The notes: a model not told the origin generated them from the sequence alone. Numbered from the stretch's first letter, positions 26,487-36,878 are shown. The stretch is DNA of 64,000 bases from Thiothrix eikelboomii (GCF_900167255.1 NZ_FUYB01000005.1:124001-188000); one strand, 5' to 3'. Translations and numbers: made by a program.

Positions 26487-26825
26487 ATGGGCATTTTCAT
26501 TTTCATCGCGGGTTTGCTGGCGCTGGCTTGGTTCTGGCAAGACAGCCTCAAAAGTCGTGAGCGTGCTATACGTGCAGCGGCGATTGCTTGCCGTGAGATT
26601 GGCGCACAGTTGCTCGATCAAACTGTGGCTTTAAAAAAAATTAAATTCGCTCGCGCTGAGTCTGGGCAGGTAAATCTGCGCCGGATTTATGAGTTTGAAT
26701 TTAGTTTAGCGGGTTATGAGCGTTTGCAGGGGCGGGCCTATGTACTGGGGCAAAAGCTCGAGCAAGTACAGCTAGATCGAGCCGAGGGCATGGTAATTGA
26801 TCTAAAAAGCCATTCACATTCTTGA
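26487..26825 (+). CDS. DUF3301 membrane-anchored protein
   Basis: Small protein of 112 residues: an N-terminal hydrophobic helix (IFIFIAGLLALAWFW, residues 3-17) followed by a charged cytoplasmic region with the DUF3301 pattern (RERAIRAAAIACREIGAQLLDQTVALKKI and LRRIYEFEFSLAGYERLQGRAYVLG, both read in part). Function unknown. A GAGAG ribosome site at about 26473-26477, part of a small CTCTC/GAGAG hairpin, precedes ATG 26487. Lies 39 bases before ispH, so probably co-transcribed with it. Confidence 0.82.
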   Translation: MGIFIFIAGLLALAWFWQDSLKSRERAIRAAAIACREIGAQLLDQTVALKKIKFARAESGQVNLRRIYEFEFSLAGYERLQGRAYVLGQKLEQVQLDRAEGMVIDLKSHSHS

Positions 26826-26864
26826 TACAATCTCTGTTCATTCAAATTTAGAAGGCAGCTGCGC

Positions 26865-27806
26865 ATGCAAGTGACACTCGCTAATCCACGCGGTTTTTGT
26901 GCTGGAGTGGATCGCGCTATTGAAATAGTCGACCGCGCTTTAGAGGTCTTGGGTGCGCCGATTTATGTGCGCCATGAAGTCGTGCATAACCGCTTTGTGG
27001 TGAATAATTTGCGTGATAAAGGCGCTATCTTTGTTCAAGAGCTGGATGAAGTCCCAGATCATGCCACCGTGATTTTCAGTGCACATGGGGTTTCACGCGC
27101 CGTGCAAGAGCAGGCCAAACAACGTGGCTTAAAAGTGTTTGATGCCACTTGCCCGTTAGTCACGAAAGTGCATGTGGAGGTCACCCGTTATAGCCGTGAA
27201 GGCCGCGAGACGATTCTGATTGGCCACAAAAATCACCCTGAAGTGGAAGGCACGATGGGGCAGTATGAAACCCGTTTTGGTGGGCAGATTTATCGGGTTG
27301 ACTCACCCGATGAGGTCGCCGCTTTAGATGTACAAAACCCAGAAAAACTCGCCTTCGTGACCCAAACTACCTTGTCAGTCGATGATGCGGCGATTGTGAT
27401 TGATGCCTTGCGAACTAAATTTCCAGCGATTATCGGCCCGCGTAAAGACGATATTTGCTATGCCACTCAGAATCGGCAAGATGCCCTCAAAATGCTCGCA
27501 GAAACTTGTGATTTGGTGTTGGTGGTTGGTTCACCGAATAGTTCCAATTCCAATCGTTTGCGGGAGTTAGCGGAGAAGCGTAATACCCCCGCGTATTTGA
27601 TTGATGATGCCGCTGATATTCGCCCGGAGTGGTTAGCTGGGGTGCAACGGATTGGTTTAACCGCAGGTGCTTCCGCTCCAGAGGTATTGGTGCATGGCGT
27701 GTTAGAGCATTTGCAAGCTTTGGGTGCGACGGTAGAAGTGCAGAATTCGGGGATTACCGAGAATATCTCGTTTGTATTGCCGCGTGAATTGCGGCGAGCT
27801 GGATGA
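26865..27806 (+). CDS. ispH: 4-hydroxy-3-methylbut-2-enyl diphosphate reductase
   Basis: Last enzyme of the MEP isoprenoid pathway, an iron-sulfur protein producing isopentenyl and dimethylallyl diphosphate. The three cluster Cys residues are in GFCAGVDRA (Cys12), DATCPLV (near 96) and CYATQNRQ (near 197). HEVVHN (catalytic His pair region, near 41), SAHGVS and the TEE/VTQTT region are also present. The C-terminal GASAPE motif is near residue 268. Length 313 matches the E. coli enzyme. A hairpin at 27830-27854 follows. Normally close to lspA, here separated by the catabolic block. Confidence 0.97.
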   Translation: MQVTLANPRGFCAGVDRAIEIVDRALEVLGAPIYVRHEVVHNRFVVNNLRDKGAIFVQELDEVPDHATVIFSAHGVSRAVQEQAKQRGLKVFDATCPLVTKVHVEVTRYSREGRETILIGHKNHPEVEGTMGQYETRFGGQIYRVDSPDEVAALDVQNPEKLAFVTQTTLSVDDAAIVIDALRTKFPAIIGPRKDDICYATQNRQDALKMLAETCDLVLVVGSPNSSNSNRLRELAEKRNTPAYLIDDAADIRPEWLAGVQRIGLTAGASAPEVLVHGVLEHLQALGATVEVQNSGITENISFVLPRELRRAG

Positions 27807-27829
27807 AGCACGAAGCTGATACCAAAGAA

Positions 27830-27854
27830 GACAAAGCAGGTTTATTGCTTTGTC
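27830..27854 (+). terminator. Terminator after ispH
   Basis: Perfect 9-base stem GACAAAGCA (27830-27838) and TGCTTTGTC (27846-27854) with a 7-base loop, between the convergent ispH and transglycosylase genes. The T-rich tail is weak on the plus strand, so efficiency is uncertain. Confidence 0.6.
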
Positions 27855-27894
27855 AGTTGTATTTGAGGCATGGTTTTGACGAGCGGGGTTTGCC

Positions 27895-29079
27895 TTAAAG
27901 CTTGCTCAACAAAACCTGATCGGGATAGCCATCCGCTGGCAAGCCCAACTCTTGTTGGACTAGCCGAACGGCTTTGCGGGTATCTTCACCAATAATCCCA
28001 TCAATTTTTCCGACAGGTAAGCCTCGTGCAGCGAGCTTGGATTGTAATTGCCGTACTTGAGGGATTGAGAGCTTTTGCACAGGAGCATGACCCGCATATA
28101 AAGGTTTAGCACCTGCAAAGCGAGTAGCTAAATAAGCGGCTGTGGTCGCATAAACCGTGGATTCATTCCATTGGCGAATCGCGTCAAAATTAGGGAAGGC
28201 TAAAAAAGCTGGGCCATTGCGTCCCATCGGCAATAACAAGGCGGCTTGGCCATTTGGACGTAAGGGGTCACCATCGGCTTCCGTAACACCCAGTGCTGAC
28301 CATTCAGCTAATGGCAAACGATTATCCAAACGCGCTTTTGACCAATCCATTTCGCGTGGGACTTTGACCTCTACCAACCAAGGCTGACCTGCTTGCCAGC
28401 CATGATGTCGCAATAAGTTCGCAGCTGAGGCTAAAGCATCGGCTTTAGAGCGAATTAAATCGCGATGCCCATCCCCATCAAAATCCACCCCTTGTTGATT
28501 ATAACCCGAGGGTAAAAACTGCAATTGCCCCAGTTCACCCGCCCAAGCACCGCGCATGGTTGCGGGCGTTTGATCACCTTTTTGGATTAGCCACAGCGCA
28601 TGGATTAATTCAGGACGAAACCGCTCAGGTCGACGGCAATCATAAGCGAGGGTCGCTAAAGAACGTAGCGTCGGGAAATCCCCCGTCACTGCGCCTAAAT
28701 CAGTTTCTAAAGCCCATAAAGCAGTGAGCATCGGGGCAGGCACACCGTATTCCTGCTCAATCCGTTGAAAGAGCTTGGCATTGGCTTGTATTTGCTTGTG
28801 GCCATTCGATAAGCGATAGCTAGAGACTTTCTTGCCTGCAAATTCCAAAAAAGTTTGTGCAAAGACTTCTTGAGAGCGATCCCGCTGAATCACGCTTTGA
28901 TCAAGAGTGAGGCCATTTAAGGCACTATTCACAACTTCAGGGTTGAGACCAGTACCTATGGCTTCTTGCTTGAAATTATTTAGCCAAGTACCAAAATCTT
29001 GAGTATTTCGACAATCTGCCCATGCTGTGCTTCCATAGCAAACACTAGCTAGCAGTAAACCGTATGTAAACTGACGCAT
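27895..29079 (-). CDS. Lytic murein transglycosylase, MltB family, with peptidoglycan-binding domain
   Basis: Periplasmic enzyme cleaving the glycan strand of peptidoglycan with anhydromuramyl formation. Signal peptide MRQFTYGLLLASVCYGSTAWA precedes an SLT_2 domain with the catalytic Glu125 in LWALETDLG, and the LGQLQFLPSGYNQQGVDFDGDG block typical of MltB-type enzymes. A PG_binding_1 domain closes the protein (QLQSKLAARGLPVGKIDGIIG, near residues 340-360). There is no lipobox. Length 394 fits family members with the extra C-terminal domain. Monocistronic, convergent with ispH. Confidence 0.9.
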   Translation of the reverse strand: MRQFTYGLLLASVCYGSTAWADCRNTQDFGTWLNNFKQEAIGTGLNPEVVNSALNGLTLDQSVIQRDRSQEVFAQTFLEFAGKKVSSYRLSNGHKQIQANAKLFQRIEQEYGVPAPMLTALWALETDLGAVTGDFPTLRSLATLAYDCRRPERFRPELIHALWLIQKGDQTPATMRGAWAGELGQLQFLPSGYNQQGVDFDGDGHRDLIRSKADALASAANLLRHHGWQAGQPWLVEVKVPREMDWSKARLDNRLPLAEWSALGVTEADGDPLRPNGQAALLLPMGRNGPAFLAFPNFDAIRQWNESTVYATTAAYLATRFAGAKPLYAGHAPVQKLSIPQVRQLQSKLAARGLPVGKIDGIIGEDTRKAVRLVQQELGLPADGYPDQVLLSKL

Positions 29080-29129
29080 AGTTAGCCTTTTCTTTATTCA
29101 TGTCCATTGAGAATAGGATAAGTATAGCA

Positions 29130-29153
29130 ACAGGCGGCTAATCTGCCGCCTGT
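29130..29153 (-). terminator. Terminator-like stem after the glycogen operon
   Basis: Perfect 9-base GC-rich stem ACAGGCGGC (29130-29138) and GCCGCCTGT (29145-29153) with loop TAATCT. It lies 27 bases past the glgP stop and before the promoter region of the transglycosylase gene. It lacks a long T-run but the stem is strong. Confidence 0.6.
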
Positions 29154-29179
29154 CATTAACAGACTAACGGGATAGGTGC

Positions 29180-31678
29180 TTAGTTCTCTTCACCGCACTT
29201 TAACTTCCAAATATCACGGTTATATTCGAGCATGGTACGATCAGTGGAGAAGAAACCACTGCTGGCGGTATTGAGAATACTCATTCTTGTCCAACGTTCT
29301 TGATCTTGCCAAGCGATAGCGACTTGTTCTTGAGCATCAATATAACTACGGAAATCAGCGAGTGTCATCCAAGGATCGTTCGAGCTGAGCAAGCTATGGA
29401 TAATAGGATCAAAAATACCGGGTTCGACCGAATTAAAATGCCCACAACTGAGTAGCTGCATCACTGACTTTAAGTCAGCATCCTGATCGACGATTTCCCA
29501 TGGGCGATAATGTGAGCGTAAATCTTTAACTTCCTGTTCACGCAGACCAAATAAGAAGAAGTTTTCTGCGCCCACGGCTTCGAGAATTTCAATATTCGCG
29601 CCATCATAAGTACCGATGGTGAGTGCACCGTTCATCATGAATTTCATATTCCCAGTGCCGGAAGCTTCTTTGCCCGCCGTGGAAATTTGCTCAGATAAAT
29701 CCGCAGCTGGCGCAATCAACTCCATGCTCGACACCCGATAGTTCGGGATAAACGCGACTTTTAAGCGTTGCCCGACTTCAGGATCATTATTCACCAGATC
29801 AGCCACATTATTGATGAGCTTAATAATGCTTTTCGCCATGAAATAACCAGGTGCAGCTTTACCCCCAATCAATACACAACGATTCGCCCAATTATCTACA
29901 CGCCCTTGCTTAATACGCGCATACAGATGAATAACATGCAAGATATTCAGTAATTGGCGCTTATATTCATGAATCCGCTTCACTTGAATATCAAATAGAG
30001 AATGCGGATCAAAATCGACCCCACATTCAGCTTTAACCAGCTGCGCTAGCCGCTGCTTATTGGCCAGCTTCACTTCACGCCAAGCTTGATGGAAAGCACT
30101 GTGTTGTGGTTCGGCAAATGGCTTTAATTGTTCAAGCTGCTCCAATTGAGCAACCCAAGTCTGACCAATCGTCTGATTGATTAAGGTCGCTAAACCCTGA
30201 TTGGCATTGGCTAACCAACGGCGCGGCGTGACTCCATTAGTTTTATTATTGAATTTCTCCGGCCATAATTCATAAAAATCATGGAACAAATCTTTAACTA
30301 ATAATTCAGAATGCAGGGCTGCCACTCCATTAATCGAGAAGCTGCCAACAATCGCCAGCCATGCCATTCGTACTTGACGCACTGCACCTTCTTCAATAAT
30401 CGACATCCGCCGTTGACGATCCGTATCGCCCGGCCAACGCATAGAGACGATACGCAAGAAACGGGCATTAATTTCGTAGATGATTTCTAGCAGCCGAGGC
30501 AAGAGCTTTTCAAATAAATGTACGGGCCAGCGTTCTAAGGCTTCAGGGAGCAGGGTATGGTTGGTATAGGCCATACATTGTGAGGTGATCTCCCAGGCTT
30601 GCTCCCAATTCAGATGCTTCTCATCAATCAATAAGCGCATTAATTCCGCCACCGCAATCGTCGGATGGGTATCATTCATTTGAAAGACATGTTCAGCGGC
30701 AAATTCACTGTAATCATGTTCAATATGATCCCGTTCCCAAATCCGAATCGCATCTTGCAAACTAGCAGAGGCTAAGAAATATTGCTGACGTAACCGCAAT
30801 TCTTTACCATTTTCACTGCTGTCATTCGGATAGAGCACCATTGAAATGTGCTCAGCATTGTTTTTAGCTTGTACGGCTTCGGTATAATCGCCTTCGTTGA
30901 ATTCTTGCAAGTTGAATTCATCGGTGGCACTGGCTTTCCACAAACGTAGGGTATTAACGGTTTTATTCCGATAACCCGCAATCGGCATATCAAAGGGAAT
31001 AGCTAGCACATCTTCTGTATCTACCCAACGAGTGCGCGTATTGCCTTCAGCATCACGATAGCTTTCACTGCGCCCACCGAATTTAATCCGTTGTGAATAT
31101 TCAGAGCGCTCAATTTCCCAAGGATTACCATCGCGTAACCAATGGTCCGGCTCTTCAGTTTGATAGCCATTTTCAATCCGTTGACGGAACATGCCGTATT
31201 CATAGCGTATTCCATAACCGACGACGGGTAAGCCTAAACTAGCACAGCTATCCATAAAACAAGCGGCTAAACGCCCTAGGCCACCATTACCTAAGCCTGC
31301 ATCGGGTTCTTCAGAAGCGACTTCTTCTAAAGAAGTGCAATAATTATACAGAGCCGTTTTAACATTCGCATTCAGCTCCATATTCAATAAGTTATTGCTG
31401 AGTGAGCGCCCAATCAAAAACTCAAGAGACATATAATAAGCTCGCCGTGTACCGGGCTTTAGGTGTTCAGCCCAAGTATTGCGCCAGTCGACCATTAAAC
31501 GGTCACGAATGGTATAAGCTAGGGCATTGTATAAATACACCGAAGGGCAGCCCTGAAAACGCCCTAAATGATAAGAAAGATAGCGCTGAAAATCGCTACC
31601 AATCGCTTCTGCATCATTATTCAACGGGTCAAGCTCGACCGGAAGAAATGGAATTTGATTACTTGGATGGGTAGTCAT
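29180..31678 (-). CDS. glgP: Glycogen/starch phosphorylase
   Basis: PLP enzyme releasing glucose 1-phosphate from glycogen ends. Length 832 is that of the family. The pyridoxal-phosphate site EASGTGNMKFMMNGALTIGT (read in two parts, Lys near residue 664) and the N-terminal YYMSLEFLIGRSLSNNLLN and LGNGGLGRLAACFMDS blocks are present. It is the last gene of the minus-strand glycogen operon, 36 bases after glgA, and is followed by the stem at 29130. It provides the degradative arm of glycogen turnover. Confidence 0.96.
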   Translation of the reverse strand: MTTHPSNQIPFLPVELDPLNNDAEAIGSDFQRYLSYHLGRFQGCPSVYLYNALAYTIRDRLMVDWRNTWAEHLKPGTRRAYYMSLEFLIGRSLSNNLLNMELNANVKTALYNYCTSLEEVASEEPDAGLGNGGLGRLAACFMDSCASLGLPVVGYGIRYEYGMFRQRIENGYQTEEPDHWLRDGNPWEIERSEYSQRIKFGGRSESYRDAEGNTRTRWVDTEDVLAIPFDMPIAGYRNKTVNTLRLWKASATDEFNLQEFNEGDYTEAVQAKNNAEHISMVLYPNDSSENGKELRLRQQYFLASASLQDAIRIWERDHIEHDYSEFAAEHVFQMNDTHPTIAVAELMRLLIDEKHLNWEQAWEITSQCMAYTNHTLLPEALERWPVHLFEKLLPRLLEIIYEINARFLRIVSMRWPGDTDRQRRMSIIEEGAVRQVRMAWLAIVGSFSINGVAALHSELLVKDLFHDFYELWPEKFNNKTNGVTPRRWLANANQGLATLINQTIGQTWVAQLEQLEQLKPFAEPQHSAFHQAWREVKLANKQRLAQLVKAECGVDFDPHSLFDIQVKRIHEYKRQLLNILHVIHLYARIKQGRVDNWANRCVLIGGKAAPGYFMAKSIIKLINNVADLVNNDPEVGQRLKVAFIPNYRVSSMELIAPAADLSEQISTAGKEASGTGNMKFMMNGALTIGTYDGANIEILEAVGAENFFLFGLREQEVKDLRSHYRPWEIVDQDADLKSVMQLLSCGHFNSVEPGIFDPIIHSLLSSNDPWMTLADFRSYIDAQEQVAIAWQDQERWTRMSILNTASSGFFSTDRTMLEYNRDIWKLKCGEEN

Positions 31679-31714
31679 CTACCTGAAACTCCTGTTTGCC
31701 TGTCCAAACTCAGA

Positions 31715-33184
31715 TTAGTTATTTCGATAAAGTTCTAAATAGCGCTGTGCACTCTGTTTCCAATCAAACTGAGCTTTGAGTGCATTTCGTTGGAGTGCGC
31801 GCCATAATTTGGGTTCTTGAGTAAATAAGCGTAATACCCACCATAAGGTTCCCAATAAGGCTTGGCTGAATGGCTGATAAAAAACAAAGCCATTGGCGGT
31901 ATCCGCTGCAATATTTTCATCGCTAGCATTGATGACCGTATCGGCTAAGCCACCGGTGTGATAAACAACCGGCAAACTCCCATAATTCAAACTGTACATT
32001 TGATTTAAGCCACAGGGTTCAAAGCGTGAGGGCATGAGGAAAATATCGCAGCCGGCCTCCAGCAAATGGGCTAGCGCTTCGTTATAACCGATATACACCA
32101 TCACGCGCCCCGGATAGTGTGCTGCTAAATCACACAAAGCTCGTTCATAGTGATAATGGCCACTCCCAATCAATACAAAGGCCGCATCGGTTTCTGCTAG
32201 GAGAGGATGAATACTCTCCATCACCATATCTACACCTTTTTGCTCTACTAAACGACTCACCATACCTAGCAAAGGTCGTGCCAATTGTTCTGCCGTTGGG
32301 TTTTGTCCAAAGCGCTCTAATAAAGCTTGTTTATTGGCAAGTTTGCCTTTACGCACGTCACGGACGCCATAGTTTTGTACCAAGTATTCATCGGATCTAG
32401 GATTCCAAATCTCAGTATCAATACCGTTGAGAATACCTTGTAATTTGTAGCTGCGTGAGCGTAAGAAACCATCTAGGCCATAGCCAAATTCGGGGGTACA
32501 AATTTCTTTGGCATAAGTCGGGCTAACGGTGGTGACACTATCGGCATAAGCAATCCCCGCTTTGAGCATCGAAAAGCCGCCATAAAACTCTACACCCTCA
32601 CTCGACCACCAATGCCAAGCTAATTGCAGTTGATCATAAATCGCATGAGAGAAATGCCCACCATAAGCAAGGTTATGAATGGTAAATACACTGCGTGGGC
32701 GCGGTTGTACTGTTTCCAGCAAAGCAGGAATTAAGCCGGTTTGCCAATCATGGGCATGCACGACTTCAGGTCGCCAGTTAAGGTTTAAAGCATCATCCGC
32801 TAACAGGGCTGCTGTCCGTGAAAAGACGGTAAAGCGCTCCGCGTTATCAGGCCAATCATAACCATCGGGATGCATATAAGGATTGCCAGAGCGCCCGAAT
32901 AGAGCGGCACATTCCACCACCCAAACTGGAAAGGGGAAGGCCTCATGATAACCTTCAAGCAGGTAGACTTGATGTACTCGCCCCGCGCCTTGCACCTGCA
33001 AAGAGCCGAGGCTATGTAAATCCTTCAGCTTGCCGAGCAGGTCATAATAGCCGGGCAAGAGCAGGCGAACATCGGTACCTTCAACATGGAGCGCACGGGG
33101 TAAACCATAAGCTACATCAGCAAGGCCACCCGTTTTAATCAAGGGATAGGCTTCGCTGGCAGCGAATAAAACTTTCAATGCCAT
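31715..33184 (-). CDS. glgA: Glycogen synthase (ADP-glucose)
   Basis: GT5 glycosyltransferase extending alpha-1,4-glucan from ADP-glucose. The N-terminal KTGGLADVAYGLP motif (residues 17-29) binds ADP-glucose; HAHDWQTGLIP and the C-terminal GLVSRL-like block (MVSRLVEQKGVDM) and EPCGLNQMYSLNYGSLPVV (with the catalytic Glu) are clear. Length 489 is typical. The start overlaps the glgB stop by a single base, so translation is coupled. It uses the product of glgC from the same operon. Confidence 0.96.
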   Translation of the reverse strand: MALKVLFAASEAYPLIKTGGLADVAYGLPRALHVEGTDVRLLLPGYYDLLGKLKDLHSLGSLQVQGAGRVHQVYLLEGYHEAFPFPVWVVECAALFGRSGNPYMHPDGYDWPDNAERFTVFSRTAALLADDALNLNWRPEVVHAHDWQTGLIPALLETVQPRPRSVFTIHNLAYGGHFSHAIYDQLQLAWHWWSSEGVEFYGGFSMLKAGIAYADSVTTVSPTYAKEICTPEFGYGLDGFLRSRSYKLQGILNGIDTEIWNPRSDEYLVQNYGVRDVRKGKLANKQALLERFGQNPTAEQLARPLLGMVSRLVEQKGVDMVMESIHPLLAETDAAFVLIGSGHYHYERALCDLAAHYPGRVMVYIGYNEALAHLLEAGCDIFLMPSRFEPCGLNQMYSLNYGSLPVVYHTGGLADTVINASDENIAADTANGFVFYQPFSQALLGTLWWVLRLFTQEPKLWRALQRNALKAQFDWKQSAQRYLELYRNN

Positions 33185-35457
33185 TAGTTTTTCTCGCGAA
33201 TAGGTTTCTTACTCAGTAGTTGAGCTTCTTCATCCCCTTCAGTGTTTGCGACCGGTTCTGGGCTTGCAGGTATGGCCTGCAAGAATACGGCTGCTAAAGG
33301 TGGAAGGGTTAATTCAATGGAGTGTTCGAAACCCATACAGGGATGATTCTGAACCGCTAATTGACCTGCATTACCGCAATTACTGCCGCCGTAATATTCA
33401 CTGTCGGTGTTGAGAATTTCTTGATAAGTTTCTGCAGGAGGGACACCGAGGCGATAGCCACCGCGTGGAACCGGTGTGAAATTTAGAGCAATCACCAAGG
33501 GTGGCTGCTGATCATTACCATAGCGCACCAAGCTTAATAAGGATTGCTCGGCATTATCACAGTCAATCCAACGGAAACCTCGAGGATCATGATCAAATTG
33601 ATGTAAAGCAGGATTCGTCCGATAGACTTGATTCAAATCCGTAATCAGTTTGCCCAAAGCTTGATGGGCAGGGAAAGCCAGTAAGCCCCAATCCAATTCG
33701 ACAGCTTCGTTCCATTCTAGCCATTGCCCAAATTCACCGCCCATGAACAACAGTTTTTTGCCCGGATGTGCGTATTGCCAAGCATAAAATAACCGTAAAT
33801 TAGCAAAACGCTGCCAATAGTCACCGGGCATTTTGCCTAGCATGCTACGCTTCATATGTACCACTTCATCATGCGATAGAGGCAAGACAAAGTTTTCTGT
33901 CCATGCATACATTTGGCTGAAGGTGAGTTTGTTTTGGTGATACTTGCGATAAATTGGGTCTAGGGCAATATAACTGAGGCTGTCATTCATCCAGCCCATA
34001 TTCCACTTCATGGAAAAACCTAAGCCGCCGCTTTCAATCGGGCGTGATACGGCAGGCCAAGTGGTCGATTCCTCTGCAATCGTAAGTACTCCAGGGAATT
34101 GCCCATGTACGACTAGATTAAGCTCACGTAAGAAGGCCACCGCTTCAATATTTTCCCGTCCACCATATTGATTCGGAATCCATTCGCCCGCAGGACGGGA
34201 ATAATCCAAATACAACATAGAAGCGACTGCATCGACCCTTAAGCCATCCAGATGAAATTCCTCCATCCAATATAAGGCATTGGCAATCAGGAAATTGCGC
34301 ACTTCATTGCGCCCATAGTCAAAAATCAAGGTGCCCCAATCTTGATGCTCACCTTTGCGGGGGTCGGCATGTTCATACAAGGCTTCGCCTGTGAAGCGTG
34401 CTAGGGCAAAATCATCTTTTGGGAAATGTGCAGGTACCCAGTCGAGTAGAATACCCAGATTATTTTGATGGCAAAGATCCACAAAATAGCGCAGGTCATC
34501 GGGGCTACCTAAACGGGCTGTGGGTGCATAATAACCTGAAACTTGATAACCCCAAGATTGATCCAGCGGATGCTCAGAAATAGGCAATAGCTCAAGATGC
34601 GTATAACCCAAATTCTTCACATAAGGAATTAAAGTGTCCGCCAGTTCGCGCCAAGTGTAAAAGCTATTATCCGCATGGCGCTTCCATGAGCCTGCGTGTA
34701 GCTCATACACACTCATCGGCTGATGCAACCAATCAAACTGTTCACGCTGTTGGATCCACGCCGTATCTTGCCAAACATGCTCACTGATTGCAGGAATACA
34801 AGCCACCGTTTCGGGGCGTAAAAACATCTGCTGGGCATAAGGATCTGCTTTGCGGATAATGCTACCGAAACGGGTCAGAATTTCGTATTTATAACCCTCA
34901 CCCGCCGGTAAGCCGGGGATGAATAATTCCCAAATACCGGTCTCGCCCCGCGAGCGCATCGGATAACGGCGTCCATCCCAATCATTAAAATTCCCAACGA
35001 CACTGACTCGTTGTACACCGGGTGCCCACACGGCAAATAAGCAGCCTTGTACACCATTAATTTCTTTTAGATGTGCACCTAAGACTTTCCATACTTGGCG
35101 ATGATTACCTTCACCTAAGAGGTGCAGATCAATCTCACCGAGTTGTGGTTCAAAGGTATAGGGGGTAATCGTTTCTAAATACTGCCCTGTCTTTTTATCC
35201 AAATAACGCAAAATAGGATGTGCAAAAGGGGCTGCTTTACCAAGTTCACTGCTGGCTTCGGGGCTAAAAACGAAGCAATCCGAGCCTTCTAAACGCTGCA
35301 AGGGCGTTTGATTAATGTCGATGCTTTCAGCGGAGGGCATGAAGACTCGCAAAACCCAGTCAGAGCCTTGCTGATGCCAACCTAAAAAGTGAAAAGGATC
35401 GTGATGCGTTCCTGCTTGCAGGCGCTGTAACTCGCTCATACTTGGCGAAGTATTCAT
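33184..35457 (-). CDS. glgB: 1,4-alpha-glucan branching enzyme
   Basis: GH13 enzyme forming alpha-1,6 branches. The protein has an N-terminal CBM48-type domain (VWAPGVQRVSVVGNFNDWDG), a TIM barrel with DGLRVDAVASMLYLDY (nucleophile Asp), the acid Glu in LTIAEEST and the LPLSHDEVVH block, and a C-terminal beta domain. The frame is open to 35559, but ATG 35457 is chosen because it begins MNTSPSMSELQRLQ, lies 8 bases after malQ, and the extra 34 residues would overlap malQ and look unlike the family. This gives 757 residues. The tail after residue 735 is low-complexity and acidic. Confidence 0.94.
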   Translation of the reverse strand: MNTSPSMSELQRLQAGTHHDPFHFLGWHQQGSDWVLRVFMPSAESIDINQTPLQRLEGSDCFVFSPEASSELGKAAPFAHPILRYLDKKTGQYLETITPYTFEPQLGEIDLHLLGEGNHRQVWKVLGAHLKEINGVQGCLFAVWAPGVQRVSVVGNFNDWDGRRYPMRSRGETGIWELFIPGLPAGEGYKYEILTRFGSIIRKADPYAQQMFLRPETVACIPAISEHVWQDTAWIQQREQFDWLHQPMSVYELHAGSWKRHADNSFYTWRELADTLIPYVKNLGYTHLELLPISEHPLDQSWGYQVSGYYAPTARLGSPDDLRYFVDLCHQNNLGILLDWVPAHFPKDDFALARFTGEALYEHADPRKGEHQDWGTLIFDYGRNEVRNFLIANALYWMEEFHLDGLRVDAVASMLYLDYSRPAGEWIPNQYGGRENIEAVAFLRELNLVVHGQFPGVLTIAEESTTWPAVSRPIESGGLGFSMKWNMGWMNDSLSYIALDPIYRKYHQNKLTFSQMYAWTENFVLPLSHDEVVHMKRSMLGKMPGDYWQRFANLRLFYAWQYAHPGKKLLFMGGEFGQWLEWNEAVELDWGLLAFPAHQALGKLITDLNQVYRTNPALHQFDHDPRGFRWIDCDNAEQSLLSLVRYGNDQQPPLVIALNFTPVPRGGYRLGVPPAETYQEILNTDSEYYGGSNCGNAGQLAVQNHPCMGFEHSIELTLPPLAAVFLQAIPASPEPVANTEGDEEAQLLSKKPIREKN

Positions 35458-35465
35458 GACTGATC

Positions 35466-36875
35466 TCACTGGTTTGCTACTGTGGTGGTATGGTATCGCT
35501 GATAGTGTTGTAACTGTGCTTTTAATCGAGCGAGTGTATCGGCTTGAACTTGGTGCCAATCAAAGCGCCAATGCCAATTGCCTTCAATGGTTCCGGGCAC
35601 ATTCATTCGTGCTTCACTGCCTAAGCCCAGTACATCTTGCCAAGGCAACATGACTAAGCCAGCAGAACTTTGGAACACAGTTGCTAACATCAGATCGGTG
35701 ATTTTACCTGTATTTTGCTCTGTGCTCAAAAAACTGTTTTGTTTTAATAAATCTAAAGACCAAGCTTGTTGTTCTGGACTGAGGGATTGAAACCAGCCGA
35801 CTAGGGTATCGTTATCATGTGTACCGGTATAGTAGACTGTATTTTCGACTACATTCCACGGTTTATGCGGATTATCTAGGAAGTGATCAAAGGCAAATTG
35901 CAGCACTGACATACCGGGCAAATGGTATTTCTTGCGTAAAGCCGTGACTTCAGTCGTGATGATGCCTAAATCTTCCGCTACCAGGGGTAAATCGCCACAA
36001 GCTGCTTGTAGGCAAGCTAATAATTCATCGCCCGGAACTTGCGTCCAATAACCTTCAATCGCGGTGGGGCTAGTGGCAGGAATCGTCCATGCCGCTTCTA
36101 AACCACGGAAATGATCAATCCTTACCAAATCAAAGCAATCAAAATGATAACGCAAACGCTCCCGCCACCAAGCAAATTGAGTGGCTTGCATTAAGCTCCA
36201 ATTATAATGCGGATTGCCCCAACGCTGCCCTGTGGCAGAAAAGTAATCGGGTGGTACGCCGGTGACTACGGTGGGTTGACCTTCGCTATCGAGCAGGAAT
36301 AACTCAGGGTGCGCCCAGACATCCGCACTGTCATAGGCGACAAAGATCGGCATATCACCCAATAAGCGAATACCTCGCTGTTTGGCATAGGCACGTAACT
36401 GTTGCCAATAGTGCCAGCAGTAGAATTGTTGGTGAATATGTGCCGTTAAGGCCTCAGTATGGGCTGCAGTGAAGGCGGCTAATGGCTCAGGCTGGCGTTG
36501 CCGAAACGCGACCGGCCATTGTGACCATTCAGCGCCATTAAATTGCGCTTTCAATTCCATGAAGAGTGCAAAATTCTCTACCCAGTCCTGATTGTGCTGG
36601 TACCAATGGCGATAGGCTGGGGTTTGGCTAAGCTCAGCCGCTGGAATGGGATTAGGAAATAGTGCAGGGTTAAGCGCAAAGGCTGAAACACATTGATAGG
36701 GTGAAAGCCCATTCAAAGGTAGACCTAAGGGCAGCATTTGCCAAACACTGATGCCTAGTTCGGCTAATTGATCCAGCCAGCGCCAAGCATCGGTCCCTAA
36801 TTGCCCAGACGGTAAGGAAGTTGGGTGCAATAAAATACCGGCTTCGAGCCGGTTAGGAAGAATCGCTGTGGTCAT
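35466..36875 (-). CDS. malQ: 4-alpha-glucanotransferase (amylomaltase)
   Basis: GH77 enzyme (469 residues) that moves glucan segments between chains. Blocks seen: AGILLHPTSLPSGQLGTDAW at the N-terminus, PLGLPLNGLSPYQCVSAFALNP, LLGDMPIFVAYDSADVWAHPELF, VRIDHFRGLEAAWTIPA (nucleophile Asp near residue 222), LVAEDLGIITTEV (acid/base Glu) and YTGTHDNDT. All three catalytic carboxylates are therefore present. It lies between the GH57 gene and glgB. In a glycogen operon it may recycle short maltodextrins from phosphorylase action. Confidence 0.95.
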   Translation of the reverse strand: MTTAILPNRLEAGILLHPTSLPSGQLGTDAWRWLDQLAELGISVWQMLPLGLPLNGLSPYQCVSAFALNPALFPNPIPAAELSQTPAYRHWYQHNQDWVENFALFMELKAQFNGAEWSQWPVAFRQRQPEPLAAFTAAHTEALTAHIHQQFYCWHYWQQLRAYAKQRGIRLLGDMPIFVAYDSADVWAHPELFLLDSEGQPTVVTGVPPDYFSATGQRWGNPHYNWSLMQATQFAWWRERLRYHFDCFDLVRIDHFRGLEAAWTIPATSPTAIEGYWTQVPGDELLACLQAACGDLPLVAEDLGIITTEVTALRKKYHLPGMSVLQFAFDHFLDNPHKPWNVVENTVYYTGTHDNDTLVGWFQSLSPEQQAWSLDLLKQNSFLSTEQNTGKITDLMLATVFQSSAGLVMLPWQDVLGLGSEARMNVPGTIEGNWHWRFDWHQVQADTLARLKAQLQHYQRYHTTTVANQ

Positions 36876-36878
36876 TAT

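Noticed and set aside
33184-35559. Longer form of glgB starting at 35559
   Set aside because: The extra 34 residues overlap malQ coding sequence and do not resemble branching enzymes; ATG 35457 fits the family start.
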